Source: Certhia americana (taxonomy: Eukaryota > Chordata > Aves > Passeriformes > Certhiidae). Taken from it: DNA of 64,000 nt. The position numbers and the translations under genes are program-made. The stretch is from assembly GCA_018697195.1 (NCBI GenBank), contig CM031860.1, positions 59,239,795 to 59,303,794 of the forward strand. Reading direction: 5' to 3'. Positions 11,994-24,400 of the stretch are shown here, one piece after another. Position 1 is the first letter of the stretch, and the number at the start of each line of letters is the position of its first letter. The notes beneath the pieces were generated by a model, which searched no databases, was not told the DNA's origin, and saw only the letters and a list, made by a program, of their open reading frames with translations.

Positions 11994-14900
11994 GTGGTTT
12001 TTCTCTTGGTCACACAAGTGAAGGTCAGAACTTGCTTTACAACAGGTTCCTCTCTGGCTTAAAGCACACAGTTCAAAACCCACTCACTAGTAGCTCAAAC
12101 ACCTAAAGAAAATGCTCTTTAAGGATTCCATTTTCATGGTGGGTTTTAATGTGCAATCATCTTTCCCTTTTGAAAACTTATATTAAAAACTCCAACAATT
12201 TCTTTCCTTGCCAATGTCAATGCAGGAGGAGGAAGAATATTGTCATTTGGGTTGTTAATGTGCTATTCTGGGTTGTCATAGCAATAAAATATTATTATTA
12301 TGTTTGACTTTTATTTAGCAATTTTCTTTAAGCTTGAGATTTAAACAGAACTAACAAATTTTCTCAAGCGATCAGTGTCATACTTTGGCAAGAAGATGCT
12401 TAACTGGAAAAGAACTCCAGTTCAGGTGCTCTTTCATCTTTCTGATAATTTTATGTATCCCCTTGATGCTTACTGTCCTTAATAGAGACATCCTGAAGCT
12501 GGTTCAGCTAATCAATACATTTATGCAACAGTCAGGAGCTGCCATATGGCGACATTCTCCTCTGAGCCTGTTCCCGACTCCTGGCTGGGTCTATTTCTGG
12601 ATTTACTGAGAATCCTCTGAGAATAACAGCTGGGTGTAAAATGATAGCCTGAGGGTGCTGTCCAACACACACTTCAGATTTTGGATTATTTATATATTTA
12701 GGCAGATAGTGATAAAGTGGAACTCTCTGCCTTATGTTTTCTGATTCTAGAAAGCAAGGTTTAGGGGTTTGGTTTTTTTTGTGGTTCTGGGTTGGTTTTT
12801 TTTAATTGCTATTTTTTATTACAGGCCCACCAAATGCTCTGACTGAGACAGTGGGGCAGTTTTCTGGAGGAACTTGTTCTTGGTATAGGCACATCTACAA
12901 AATTAACCTGCTGAAACATGGAATTGTGAGCTTTGGGTGCTTGTCTTTGGTGCTAAGCATATTTTAAATATTGAGACTGCTGGAGATTGAACTTTTTTGG
13001 TTTATCCAAGGGGAATTCCAGGAGAAGATGGTGGAAGTGTCTCCCTGACCTCAATGACACTTGCTTGGGCTCCTCAGGTATATTGTTGCTCTATTTTATT
13101 GGCTCCCTTGGTGATTTCTGAACATGCACAGAGCAGCAAATTACAAACTAATTCTCTCTGTGTTTGGATGCAGCTGAAAGACACTTATTTCCAGACCTTC
13201 TTAGAGCTGCTTGTGTCATTTCTCTTCAGCACATACTGTTCAAGACTATGGCCAAAGGAATTTGATTGCAGATTTTGCTCCTCATTCTGTGTTTTGTCCA
13301 CATTCCATAGAAAATGAACTGGTTTGCAGCTCACTCCAAATGCCACTCAGTCCATGGGTTTTTTCCCAGCCCATGTGCATTTCTCCACTCTCAATGTTGA
13401 AGGTCCTCAGCACATATGAACCAAGAGTCCCAAATGTTTGTCTTTGGTCTGGGAAAGCATTGTCAGAGTGGGAGGAATTGCTTTCAATTTACTTTGCAAA
13501 AGGCTTCAAATAATCCCAAATTATTCACATTTTGAAATCTTTTAAAAGTCCCTACAATTGAGGTGGGTTTTTTTCAACTGGCTTGGCAGTATGGTGTGAA
13601 GTAATGAGAAAGAGGAGGAGGGAGGTTTTGCAAATAGCAGAGCAGATTAGTCCAGATGAGGGTCCCCAAAAGTTTCTTGGTGCTCAGTGTATGAACTGCT
13701 CACAGCCCTTCTGTGAGGATGCAAACTGCTCTGGGGCACTTGAGATGGGGTGGTGATGATGGCTCTGGACTTCTGTCCCCTGAGGAATGCCTGCCTGGCA
13801 CAGTGATCATCACTGGATGTGCTTCATTTCAGTCATGCACAAGCCCCAATTCAGCCCAGGACCTTCTCACATTTCTAATTGCTTTCAAGACTGAAGCTGT
13901 AGGCACCACCCATGAATGATTCACATTTCTAGAGGCAATTGTTCCCATAAAAGAATGAGTTATATTTTGTACATAGGAGTGAATGACCCTATGGAGAGTA
14001 AAGTATTTTCCTAGCCAGCTTATTTCTATGCCGGAAAACACTACCCTAAGACTAACTTATCCAAGGATTTCCAGATACAACTTCCAACTGATTTAAAAAG
14101 TAAGATGGATTTTCCAGACAGACAGAGGCCAAAGGACATTTTTGTCTAACTGTTCACTGGTAACAGAGAGATGTGCATGGACTGATTAGAAAACAGCTTA
14201 TGGTATGTCATGATAGGGTCTCATAGTCAGTTTTGTGTCCTACCATTAGTGGAAATAAATACCTGGAGTTGAAAAACACCTATTACCACTTCCCTTTCTT
14301 AGCACAGAATGTAAAAAGTGAGAGGAGCTGTTAACAGTTTCTTGCAGACCTTTGAAGATTTATGCTGGAAAGTGTTTTAACGTTTATAAGGTACATTCAG
14401 ACACCACAAATGGTGTAGGGTGATGGGTATTTTAGTGCTGATGCTGAGAAATTGAAGGAATCATTTCAGTGTGGTCATGGCATAACGGGAGGTGTTGGGA
14501 TCTCCACAGGCTAAGCAGTGCAGTTAGGAGTTCATGGGCATATTCCTGATACTATTCATTGAACAGAGACATGTAGTTTGAAATGGGTGTTATATTTTAG
14601 CCCTCTGTCCCCACCACCTTCTGGAATCCAGTTCCTGCTTTGACTTGGATGTCGTGTCCTGTCCCTGCAAATCATGTAACTTTTGGGGAGTGCAGCTCAG
14701 GGCCAGACTGAGAACCTGGATAACATTGTGCCCACTATTCTCAGAGGATGTTACAATCTTTACCTTATTCACCTGCATGACCCAGAAATTAAGCTTCCTA
14801 CACATGTAAATCATCAAACAAAATAAAAATGATCCAGTTGATTCAGATCCTATGCATAGGATCAGTCATAAGGTCATCCCCATGCCTAACTTTCAGGGAA

Positions 14901-15062
14901 GGATGGAGCCCAGCCCCATGACAGCTTCCCTCACAGAAGATAGAATTATCCCACAGAATTATCCATCTTCAAGGTGAATTTTGAATTTGCTGCTCTGCTT
15001 TTGCTTCTGGTCACTTCTGATACAGTGGCAAAAGAACAAAATCAATGAAAAATGTAGTTTAA
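11994..15062. other. Non-coding DNA, no gene seen
   Basis: Unique-looking AT-rich sequence without recognisable genes. A T/G-rich low-complexity patch lies at about 12762-12822. Open frames of up to 110 codons have no recognisable product. Confidence 0.55.
14846..14863. repeat. 18 bp perfect palindrome
   Basis: GATCCTATGCATAGGATC is its own reverse complement, centred on ATGCAT. It has no spacer, so each strand could fold on itself or the site could bind a symmetric dimer. No adjacent feature explains it. Confidence 0.75.
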
Positions 15063-15103
15063 TTTTTTTTTTTAATTTTATTTATTTATTTTTTTTTTTT
15101 TTT
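15063..15103. repeat. T-rich tract (poly-A tail if read on minus)
   Basis: Eleven Ts, then TTTATTTATTTATT, then about seventeen Ts. The tract borders the GC-richer block 15104-15420. Read on the minus strand it would be an A-rich tail following that block. On the plus strand it is a polypyrimidine run ending in AAG. It may also be simple low-complexity sequence. Confidence 0.8.
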
Positions 15104-15420
15104 AAGATTGTAGGTAACCAGAAAGCACTCGACATCTTGGATGACCAATGCCTGCCCAAACTTGGGATCAAAGAGGCACCTTCTCCATATGGGGAGGGGT
15201 GGCCCTGGGCAACAAAGTCCAAGGTCCACTCAAAGGTCCAGGCAGGAGCAAATGGAGATGAGACTGCAGACAGGACTGCCCAGATAAGGATGGTGTTGAT
15301 GTCCCTGGTCTGAGCTGGAATGGGGTCCTGGGACATGGGTAAGAGTGTGTGGGGGAGTTTTTGGGGAAGCTGGGCAGGGACACTAACACCTATCAAGGCC
15401 CTCAGGACCTTGATACTGTC
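15104..15420 (-). other. Possible retrocopy of unknown origin
   Basis: A GC-richer block ends abruptly at the T-rich tract. Read on the minus strand, it holds a 104-codon open frame (15082-15396) that runs into the A-rich tail. This arrangement (transcript-like block, then A-tail) is what a processed pseudogene or poly-A-tailed retroelement would leave. I recognise neither the nucleotide nor the protein sequence, and I could not find a convincing target-site duplication. Avian CR1 does not normally mobilise poly-A mRNAs, so such copies are rare in birds and the call is weak. An unclassified interspersed repeat or plain unique DNA remain alternatives. Confidence 0.2.
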
Positions 15421-17383
15421 TTCTATTTTCTTTACATTTCATAAATAAACTTCACAAGACCAACAGATAGGGAGCAGCACCTTGGGAAGGTAAGCAGGAA
15501 TGTGCATTCAGAGGTGTCAGCTTGTTAAAAACTCTGAGCTTAGCAGCCCTCGAGGGGAGGGGGAACCTAGGAAGGGAAATCATTGAACCAAGCCAGTGTT
15601 CAAGGAGCTTTCTGCCATGCATAGCAGTTTATGGTCCTCAAGTAGCCTTGAAGAAAGTCACCTGTAAGTTCTGTAACTGATTTCAGTGAGCGAAAGTTTA
15701 AGGCTGCATGTTTAGAGACTCTGTTAGGAAAGAGATTTTGCAATTCCCTTTGAAAACAGCACTTTGGTGTGATGAGGACTTTCATCATTACTGGATTTTT
15801 ATTCAGAACATGAACAGTTACATACTAGACAAGTATGACTGACCACATAAGAGGGTCTGTCCCTGTCTGTTTCATGGCTAAAATCCAAATATAGCTTCAT
15901 CTCATATATTTGCCCGTATAAACAGACACCTTGCTAGGATGTGTGAGTTAGGAATGAATTTGCCATGAGCTCTTTTCATAATAAATGGAGGTAGAGACAA
16001 ATCTGTGACTCAGATCTTGGTGAGCTGAACTAATATCTGGAGGGAGAAGAAAGCTTTGCTTTGCTCAGACTACTGCTTTTTATGGGCACAGACAGGCGGA
16101 CATCTACGTATTTCCTACACCAAAACCAAGGTCAGACAAATCCAGGCTAGAGAGCTGGTTCTTCTTGCCTTCTTCCCTCACCTATTAAATTATGCATACT
16201 ATGATCCTTTACATACAGCCAGCACCTTTACAGATAGGGGAGGTTTCATTATGCCCAAATACTAATCCTGCCCTCCTGTTCTGTCCATGGGACCAGCATG
16301 TGGCACCCATGGTTAGAAGTTAATTTTCTCCCTTTGAATGAAATTCCAATTTCTCTAGCATGGATGGTGAGTAAATTGTGTCTTTATTGTGTATAAAATG
16401 ACTCAGGACGTTTACTGGAGCCTCCACTTATGAAGACACATGCCTTGGAAATATTAACTGAGCATATTAGAAGACATTATGTGACAAAGACTTTTTAAAG
16501 CTGGTTTGACTTCCCATTAGTGCATATTAATTCTTAGTTAACCAAGCAAAAGGTGATCTTAGAGCCAGGAGGATCAACACAGCACTAATTTCTTTTCTGT
16601 TTGCTCATTCAGAGCACATTTCCAAGAAAATCCTTCGGGCCCAATTATTTTATTGCCTAGAGGGCTTTAATTTGGGGATGGTTAAGGGCTTCCAGGCCAC
16701 AAAGCAACTGGATCTCCTGATGTGACTGCAGTAATAGCACTGATGGGAGAACACTAATCCAAGAGAAATGTGAGCTGTGGGTGGGAGACACAAGCCAGAG
16801 CTCTAAAGTTGGTACAAGTGTAGGTGTTCAGCCTAGACAAAAATGTAGAAGTGTGCCTGTGCTGCCTTTGGATATAGGGCCCTCGTGGGGAGTCCTAAGT
16901 GAAACACTGAAAAGCTCTGCTCAGAGTCTAACTCTGTGCTTTGATAATAATGAGACAAAATATCCCTCCCCAGAAAAGGTGTGTTCTGTTCTCCGACAGT
17001 TAATGCAGTGAAACAAGTTTCCCAAATGGCAGCAAAATGAGATACTGTAATTTCCGAAGTGCTTGGGCAGTTTGAAGGGCTTGTCAGACAGTGGAAACTT
17101 TTTCAAGAGTGGAGGCCAGAATGCTGTTTGGCTGTGTAAAAGTTTTCCCCTGCATCCCCACGTGCCCCCCAAAACTGACCTTGTGGCCAGGCAGGCTGGT
17201 GGAGGCCTGGCCCATGTCCTCTTGGGGAAAAATAGAAATGGAAAAACACCTGTATTGAGCCCAGACAGACAGAGCTGCCAGTCAGAATGAGTCCAGTTAA
17301 GGATTAAAAGCCCCAGCTGACATCCTGTGGTGCCAGTAATATTTCTTTTAGTCAGACTCATATGAACTGCATTAGCTCTACTA
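15421..17383. other. Non-coding DNA, no gene seen
   Basis: Unique-looking sequence. The 16480-16700 part is AT-rich and dense in TAAT/ATTA-type and GTTAAC-type words, as often seen in conserved developmental enhancers, but conservation cannot be judged here. The 158-codon minus-strand frame that begins in this block (16921-17397) has no recognisable product. Confidence 0.5.
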
Positions 17384-17537
17384 ATTTTCATCAGCATGCT
17401 GTGTGGGTACTTGCTTTGCTATGCATTTCTGTGAATGAAAAAGCTGCATTGGATCCACCAGTTTTTATCAGTGCACTCTCTGGGTACTCACTTTGATGCA
17501 CACTGCTGTGAATGAAATTCTCAGTGGAACACCAATT
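17384..17537. repeat. Diverged tandem duplication, about 76 bp unit
   Basis: Two adjacent units (about 17384-17460 and 17461-17537) share, in the same order, TTT-ATCAG, GGGTACT, CTTTG, ATGCA and TGTGAATGAAA, then a less similar tail ending in CACCA. The units differ by many substitutions and small gaps, so this is an old duplication, not an active satellite. No third unit is evident on either side. Confidence 0.7.
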
Positions 17538-18258
17538 GCAGCATTCCTAAGCATTGGCACTGCTCATAACTTGTATCTGAATTTAGTCCCAGCCCAGACC
17601 TGGCATGTAACCTTTACCTTGAACAAAAATACAGATCCAAACACTTTCTGTTCTTGAAATGTTGGATTTCTTGACCCGGGTTTCTCAGCTCAAGGGATTC
17701 TTTTTCTTTTACTGATCTTGCCTTCTTTTTTTCTTCTCTTTCTGAGTTACATGGAGTTTATTTTTCATTTATTAAGTTGCAGATGAGAAGAGGCACTCTA
17801 TGCTGAACAGTTACACGCCCTCCTTATTATGTACTTGATTTTCAATCTTTTTAGTCCAACTTTGCCATAGGTTCCATGATACTGTTCAGAAAAATAAATT
17901 AATCAAGTCACATGGCCAAAAACTTCCCAATACATTTGCTAGCAAGCATTTTTCCATTGTTATGATTGGTGCAGGTAATGGTGGTATTGCTGTTTGTTAT
18001 TGGTTGTTAGAAATCAGCACTGATTTCACAAAAGGTGTTACTCTGAACCTGGAATTCTGTAAAATTGAAAGCAGCCTGTCTGATCTTCAGCACTGATGGG
18101 TGGTTTAGGCTGTCTCTGGGCTGGTGTGTAGTTGGAGAGTGAGTAATTACACAATCATAGCCATCCCATCTTTGTCAGAGTTGCACCTTGCACTACAGAC
18201 AAAGCCCTGCTTGAAAGTGGAAGACTTCACCAAATAGCCACTGAGAAACACTGAGAAC
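17538..18258. other. Non-coding DNA, no gene seen
   Basis: Nothing recognised in this stretch apart from a pyrimidine-rich patch at about 17695-17745. Confidence 0.5.
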
Positions 18259-18512
18259 AAGAAGGGACTTTTAAACTAAAAGAGGGTGAATTTAGATTAC
18301 TTCGAAGGAAGAAGTTTTTCGCAATCAGGGCAGTGAAACACAGGAACGGTTTTGTCAGAGAGGTGGTAGATAACCCCTGCCTGAGAACATTCAAGGACCT
18401 TGGTTGCTCTGAGAAACCTGATCCAGCTGGAGATGTCCCTGCTCATTGCAGGGGGGGTTGGACTAACTGACCTTTAAATGTTCTTTGCAACTCCAGTTAC
18501 TCTATGATCCAA
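18259..18512 (+). mobile_element. CR1 LINE 3'-UTR fragment
   Basis: This is the longest CR1 remnant in the window. It reads GAAGGGACTTTTAAACTAAA, then TTTAGATTACTTCGAAGGAA, GCAATCAGGGCAGTGAAACA, AACATTCAAGGACCTTGGTT, GAGATGTCCCTGCTCATTGC, AGGGGGGGTTGGACTAACTG, ACCTTTAAATGTTCTTTGCA and a short CTCTATGATCC tail. This is the expected CR1 order through the end of the 3' region in sense. No reverse-transcriptase coding sequence remains. The divergence is typical of an old copy. Confidence 0.95.
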
Positions 18513-21315
18513 TGAGAATCCAGAGGCAAAAATGGGTCTCAGTGGCCTGTGTTTCACTACCAAAGAGTTTGCTGTGAGCCTCCTGCCACTGTTCTCTTCC
18601 AAGTGCTACTGGGAGTTCTGGTGCACTTTGCCACTGTGCAGTTGCTGGAAAGGGTTTGGATGGTGTGGTTCACAGGTGTGTGACCATTTTTATTTGCCAT
18701 TGTAAGGGACCACATCACCTGGACCAGCAGAGTTTGCTCGAAGTCAATCGAATAGAAGCCAATGCAGCTGTACAGATTTCTCTCAGCTGAAGATATGGCA
18801 AGTAGTTTCTTCTGCCAGCTGGAAGAATATGCAAATTATCTTATGCTCATCCTGGGCTTCCCTGCATGGATGCTGTTGCAAACCTCACTGCTCCCTTCAG
18901 TTCAGCAGGTATTTTCGTTCCCTGGTGCATATTGCAGTCCAGGAGTATCTGCTGCCTGAGCCAATGTGAATATTCCAGTGCTCGTGTAGGACCCTTGGGG
19001 ATAGTCAGAGTAGATTACAGCTAGAAAACGTAAAAAAGTGAATCATTGAATAGCACAGCTTTTATTTGGTAATTAATTAGTAGACAAAGTAGCTCAAAGA
19101 AAGAAATCAGCCTATGTGTGTACATCTATATGCACCTCTTTCTCTCATTATACATATGTGCAATTATTTTAGTTGCATAAGTCATGTATACAGCTAAATT
19201 TATCCTCCTATGAGTCTGTTTTGCTCCCTGAGCAGACAGAAAGTCTCAGATTGTGAAGGACTGTGGAACATCTGCAACCTCATTTCCTCAGTGCTTTGCC
19301 AGGTGGCCTGGGGTAAAGAGACACAGTTCAGAGGCTGCTTTCGGTACCTAAGGAAAACTCAGTCCCAGACACCCTAAAAGCTGTGTAGAAGCAGGACATT
19401 TCCAGAAGTACTTCCTCAGTAAGACTTTTTTTGGACCTTGTAGGAGTCTGACAGCATGGGTGCTCATGTTGTCAGTTTTCCCAGACGAGAGCCCTCCCCA
19501 GGGAGTGAAACACCAACCATGGCCGGTCTAAAGGAGCACAATGGTACAGTTATTTTAATGTAACCCAATGATTGGAACCTTCACAGAAATCAAGGACTAT
19601 GCAGAACATATTTGTTGGTGTACTGGTGCCCCTGTTATGGCATGCACTATGACATTTTGCAAGGAGTTTAAAAATATTTGAAATTAGTATTGATAAATAA
19701 ACTAAAATTACTAGGAAAAGTATGTTAAAACCCACAAAAGACAGTTTTTGTTCCTGCTTAGCCAATCAGTCTTGACGACCAGATCACAGGGTGGGGAAAT
19801 GTGTTTTTAATATCCAACAGAATTGTTAATATATTTCTTTGACATTGCCTTGAGGACCAGGCTGAGGATTCCAGTTTCCACTGGGATCACTGAGAGTTAT
19901 GGGAACACAGTAGTCACTGTGCTTTAAAGAGCAAGAGCATAAGAACCATCTCATGCTGACAGCTCCCCAAAAGCCTCTGCTAGTGGGAGATTATTGAACA
20001 AGCATGTTTCTGGAAGCAAGACATAGCAATAGGAACCATCTGAATGTTCATCAGAATTTTTTATGAATGAAACTGGAAAAAAAAAAAATTGATAAAATTA
20101 GGGGAAAACTCTGAAGTTGGTAGTACAGTCAAGAATAAGAACTGTGCGGTCAACCAGAAGCATAAATGTCTTTATAAAATATATTGTAATGCAGCCAAAT
20201 GCAGTACATACATGGGGAAAAAGAGAAAAAATTATTTCAGAATTATCCAGAGGCCATTGTGGACAAACTCACCAGACTGAGTTCTGCTGTCATGGTTTAT
20301 CCAAGAGGTTAATAGGGACCAGAAACATTTTAAGTACAGAGGTAATTCTACCCAAACAATGTAAAAACATATTCAGATTTGGTGCCTATAATTGACAGAA
20401 ATACCATTACAATGATTTGAGGATTAAAGAAAATACCTCCATGACAAAACACCTGGGACATACAAAGTACTGTGTTTAGCGAGCCCAAAGGGAGTGAAGT
20501 GGTTGGATTGGTTACAATACCTACATATCCACTCATCTACATATCCAATCATGAAGAAATGACCAAATTCTAAAGTGTTCTCTCAGTTTATGGAGAACAT
20601 TTTAGTGAGTGTCTAAGTGCTGAAGCCAGACAGTTTCAAGCTGATGATGTTAAAACTTTGAGTTTTAACAGTGAAGATAACTAACCCTTGATGCAAAAAA
20701 TGGCAAGAGAAACAGCCATTTCTCTATCTCATATTGTCTTCATATCAAGATTGGTGGCCTTTCTAGAGACAGAAAAGTACTCTAGTATTGCACAAATGTA
20801 AATCCTCATCCCAATATCACATAACTGGGAGAAATGCAGTGTCCTGTGAGAAAAGGTATGCAAATTGATTCAAGAGCCCTTTCATTAAACCCCTGTGAGC
20901 AAAATTGCACATTTCAGGTTAAGCTATTTAAACTCTCTGAATATTTTGTGCTAACAAGTTTTCGTGAATAGTGTCAACTAGACATGCAACAAAGGCTGTG
21001 AAGGAATCCAAGGACACATCTACATCTTCAGGCACAAACAGATGTCTGTGAAATGTTGATTTGGTTTCTGGGCTTTCCAGCACACACCAATTGTAATGGA
21101 ACTGGAAACTCTGCATTTAGCCACTGGATGGGTTGTAGGTATCCCAGGACCTCAAATCCCCAGAGTAATCACTTGCAATATCCAGTATGAACTAATCAAG
21201 CCACTGCTGGAATCAAATGTAATTAGCCCACTAATCAAGCTCTGGATTAAATAGGACTTGAAAGAGATAGTGGCCTTCATAAGAGCTGCAAGAAGACTGC
21301 AATGGGAGAATTAAT
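18513..21315. other. Non-coding DNA, no gene seen
   Basis: AT-rich unique-looking sequence with no assigned repeat. Small open frames (60-92 codons) here have no recognisable products. Confidence 0.5.
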
Positions 21316-21436
21316 GTACACATGTTCCCTTTGCTAAACGATTCTGTAATTCTATGGTTGGACTAGACAATCCTAAAGATCTTATCCAACTTAAATGATT
21401 CTCTGATTCTGTGATTTTCTATGATTCTCTGATTTC
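21316..21436 (+). mobile_element. Compound CR1 LINE 3' tail
   Basis: TTGGACTAGACAATCCTAAA, GATCTTATCCAACTTAAATG and a degenerate octamer tail (ATTCTCTG, ATTCTGTG, ATTCTCTG) at 21358-21436 form a CR1 3' terminus in sense. Immediately upstream, CTAAACGATTCTGTAATTCT followed by ATGG at about 21334-21357 looks like the terminal part of another CR1 tail. Two CR1 ends therefore seem to abut, either as one insertion into the tail of another or as a partial tandem duplication. The upstream border is uncertain. Confidence 0.85.
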
Positions 21437-24400
21437 CTGTGTCTGGTTCCTGAATGGGCTCTTTCAGTCTAGTATTTCATTACAGTTTCAGAAAAATTTG
21501 CATGTGGAGTTTTAAGCACTGCATTTTACCAGCTTAAAAAAAGCCAATCTTCCTATTGCAAAGAGCTTCTTCTGTGCCATCAGTGGAGAGTTAGAACAAC
21601 TTATTTATTTAGATGCCTGGCTAGAGCCAAAGGTGACCTCTCACTGCTTTCAAACAGGATCCATCTTCTGTCCAACTGGCCAGGCTGGGATGGCAGCAAA
21701 GCAGCATGTGTTCCTCCTGGCTCAGCAGCAAGACAATCCTGGGATACTGCAGAGGGTGAGGGGACACAGGAGATCAGGGATGGGCAGGGTGCATGAGGCT
21801 TCCTGAGGGGAGAGAGAGTGAGCACACAGTCTGCAGGGAGAGGGGCTGGCAGTGAGATCAGGATCACACTGCAGCTGCTGGTTTTGGGGTGGCACAGGTA
21901 CACAGGACAGGGCAGACAGACCCTCAAAATCCTCTGTGCACCTTCCTTAAGCTGCAAGGCGATGCTTCAAGTGGAGGCAGAGAGTATTTAGCACCTTCCT
22001 ATGCCAAGAACCTCGCTGCTGATCCTCCAGTGCCTTTTCTACCCAGCCAAGTCAGCTTGTGCTTGGGAGAGATTTAATATCAAACATAGTGTGAAATTCA
22101 ATCTCTCCTGTTAGACGAGCTCTGACAATGGAGCTGCCATGTGCTTGGTGGGTCATGTCAACCTTAATTTACTGCCCCTGGGTACTGTGGAAATGTCTCA
22201 AGACTGTCACACTCCCACACTGCTTGTGCTTGAGCTCTTGGCTTGTGCACAGTGACCAGGCAGAAGGTAATCACAGGAACAGGGCCTTTTAGAGGGGGAA
22301 GAAAGCATCCAAAACAAGCCACAGGCACCCCCCAGTATTACTAGACCTGCTTAAATTTATGTGGACTGGTACATTATTGACAACACAGCAAGTCATCAAA
22401 TGACAAAAAACCCCAGAGTTATTAAAACAGAAATGTTTGGAACATTCAAGGAAAAGAGGAGAGAAAGAAGAAGCATTATATTTAATTCACAGTGTGGGAA
22501 GAAGGTGAGTGAAAAATACATCAGATGGTCCCTCCTCAAGTGTCAAATCCACTAGATTGCAAGAAAGGAGGCTAGCTTCTTTTACAATATATAAAACATA
22601 CACAAAAAATCTGTATTCTTATTATTTTCAATAATAAAAAAAAGGGGAATAGTCAATAGCATCTTTCATGTGAGTCATCTTCAATATCTTTCTCCTGCCC
22701 TAACCCAGGCATTATTGCTGCTTTGGTTCAGGCTGCCTTCCTACAGCTTACAGAGTTACAGTACATATGAGGTTAATTCTGCAATTTTAGTTCATTTCCC
22801 ACTGGCCACTCTCTTTATGCATTTCAAACAGTGCAAGCAAAGAGACACTGTTTTGTTGTAGGAACCAAGCATTAAGAAATCAGAACTGAAATGGCAGGCC
22901 TCCCTCATTAAAGATGAAATGCAGCTGCTGTACGGTGCAGTTTGTAGGCAGACTGTGCAAGTAAAACTCCCTGAGCCTGTGTAAGCTCCAGGGCCCAAGA
23001 GGATTTGCCTGTCCCCACACTGCCCCTCTCTGCAGTTCAGAGATACCTTGTTTTGTTCTCAGTTCTTTGGCACTGGATGAAAGTCATGAACTGTTCTATA
23101 TCAGATTAGTGGTCTGAATGGGAAGACAGATTTAAATAGTTTTAAGACAGAGGAAATCTTTCTTTCTAAATAAATATCACAAAAGCCAAATAGTCATCAA
23201 AATACTGTTTGTGTAGGAAAGAGGCCACTAAAATCATGCATAAAGGTGCTGAGCCACACTGTAAGTTTATTGAGTTTCCTAACACAGACCCCTATGATGT
23301 AGTTTGTGGAGGCTTCCCCAGCAGCCAGCAGGACCCTCTCAAGCACCATTAGCTTGGGGAATGAAGCTATGGTTTTTGTGATGGATGTTCCAGATGGGTC
23401 TGCCAGAAATCCAGCTTTCATTCCCTTCTGTTAATCAAGATAGTGAGATTTAGCTCCAAGAGGACCTGTCTGATACACTGCAAGGATCCTTCTCACCCCT
23501 GACCCCAGGATTTAAATGCAAAATATGTAGGTGGCTCCTAGGGCATATGTCCTTTGTCATCTCCCCCAGTAATACCCTAATCCCTTTGCTACAGGACCTG
23601 TCCTAGCACGTGACTTTTGCAGTCCCTTTCTAGATACAAGCACAAGATCAGTGAAAGACATTGTGGGTCTGAAATGCAGCTGTGCCTACAGCTCTGCAAT
23701 GGTGGGATATCTGAACTGCCTCAAGCTGAGCAGGGAATTGAACCAAGGACTCCAACAATTTGTTTTCCCTGTTGTTTCTCAAGTGAAAACACAGTGTTAC
23801 TCCCTAGATGTGTCAGAGACAGGTCCTGTAAAGAGCAGGAGGATCAGTGCAGTGCCAGCAGCAGGTCTCTTCAGCTCACTGACAGTAACTCTGCTCTGCA
23901 AGGTGGATGAAGTTGAACTGATCTGATTTTTTGTGAGCCTGTCTGATATCTCCCTGAAAATCACAATAAAGTGACTTTCCCAAGGTGTTGAGGAAAATCT
24001 GTGGCATTAAGGGCTCCATTTTGGGATGAACTCTTGCATCAGCCTCTAGTTTGCTTGAAACCTCATCAAAAATCATGCAGTGCTCTGGTACAGCACTGCA
24101 CCAAGTTTTATGGTGCAACTTCAGGTTGAAAATTCTCTCATGGCCTTTATTCATTTAAACATTTGCCTTTCAACTCAACCTAGTCATGTATGGTCCTGCT
24201 ATGACCAGTAGGGACAGACACCTCCAGATGTTAAATCATCCTCTCCCAAGGGAAACATCTAAGCTGCTACCTGCCTTTCCCCATGGGCTACAGACAGACT
24301 GTGTGACTGGTTCTGGCTAGATGGTTAAGAATGAATGAATTGAATCAGATCTTAAGCCGCAGAGCTTTAGTTTCCATAGAGGAGATGCTTTGAGTGGGTG

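Noticed and set aside
16921..17397. 158-codon minus-strand open frame
   Set aside because: No recognisable domain or motif. It overlaps the start of the tandem duplication and a 75-codon plus-strand frame, which is compatible with chance.
22361..22555. Peptide with WYIIDNTASHQMT, reminiscent of a Copia-type protease DSGAS-H motif
   Set aside because: The key DSG/DTG triad is absent (it reads DNT). No zinc knuckle, integrase or reverse-transcriptase remnants lie nearby, and Copia elements are not expected in birds. Chance resemblance.
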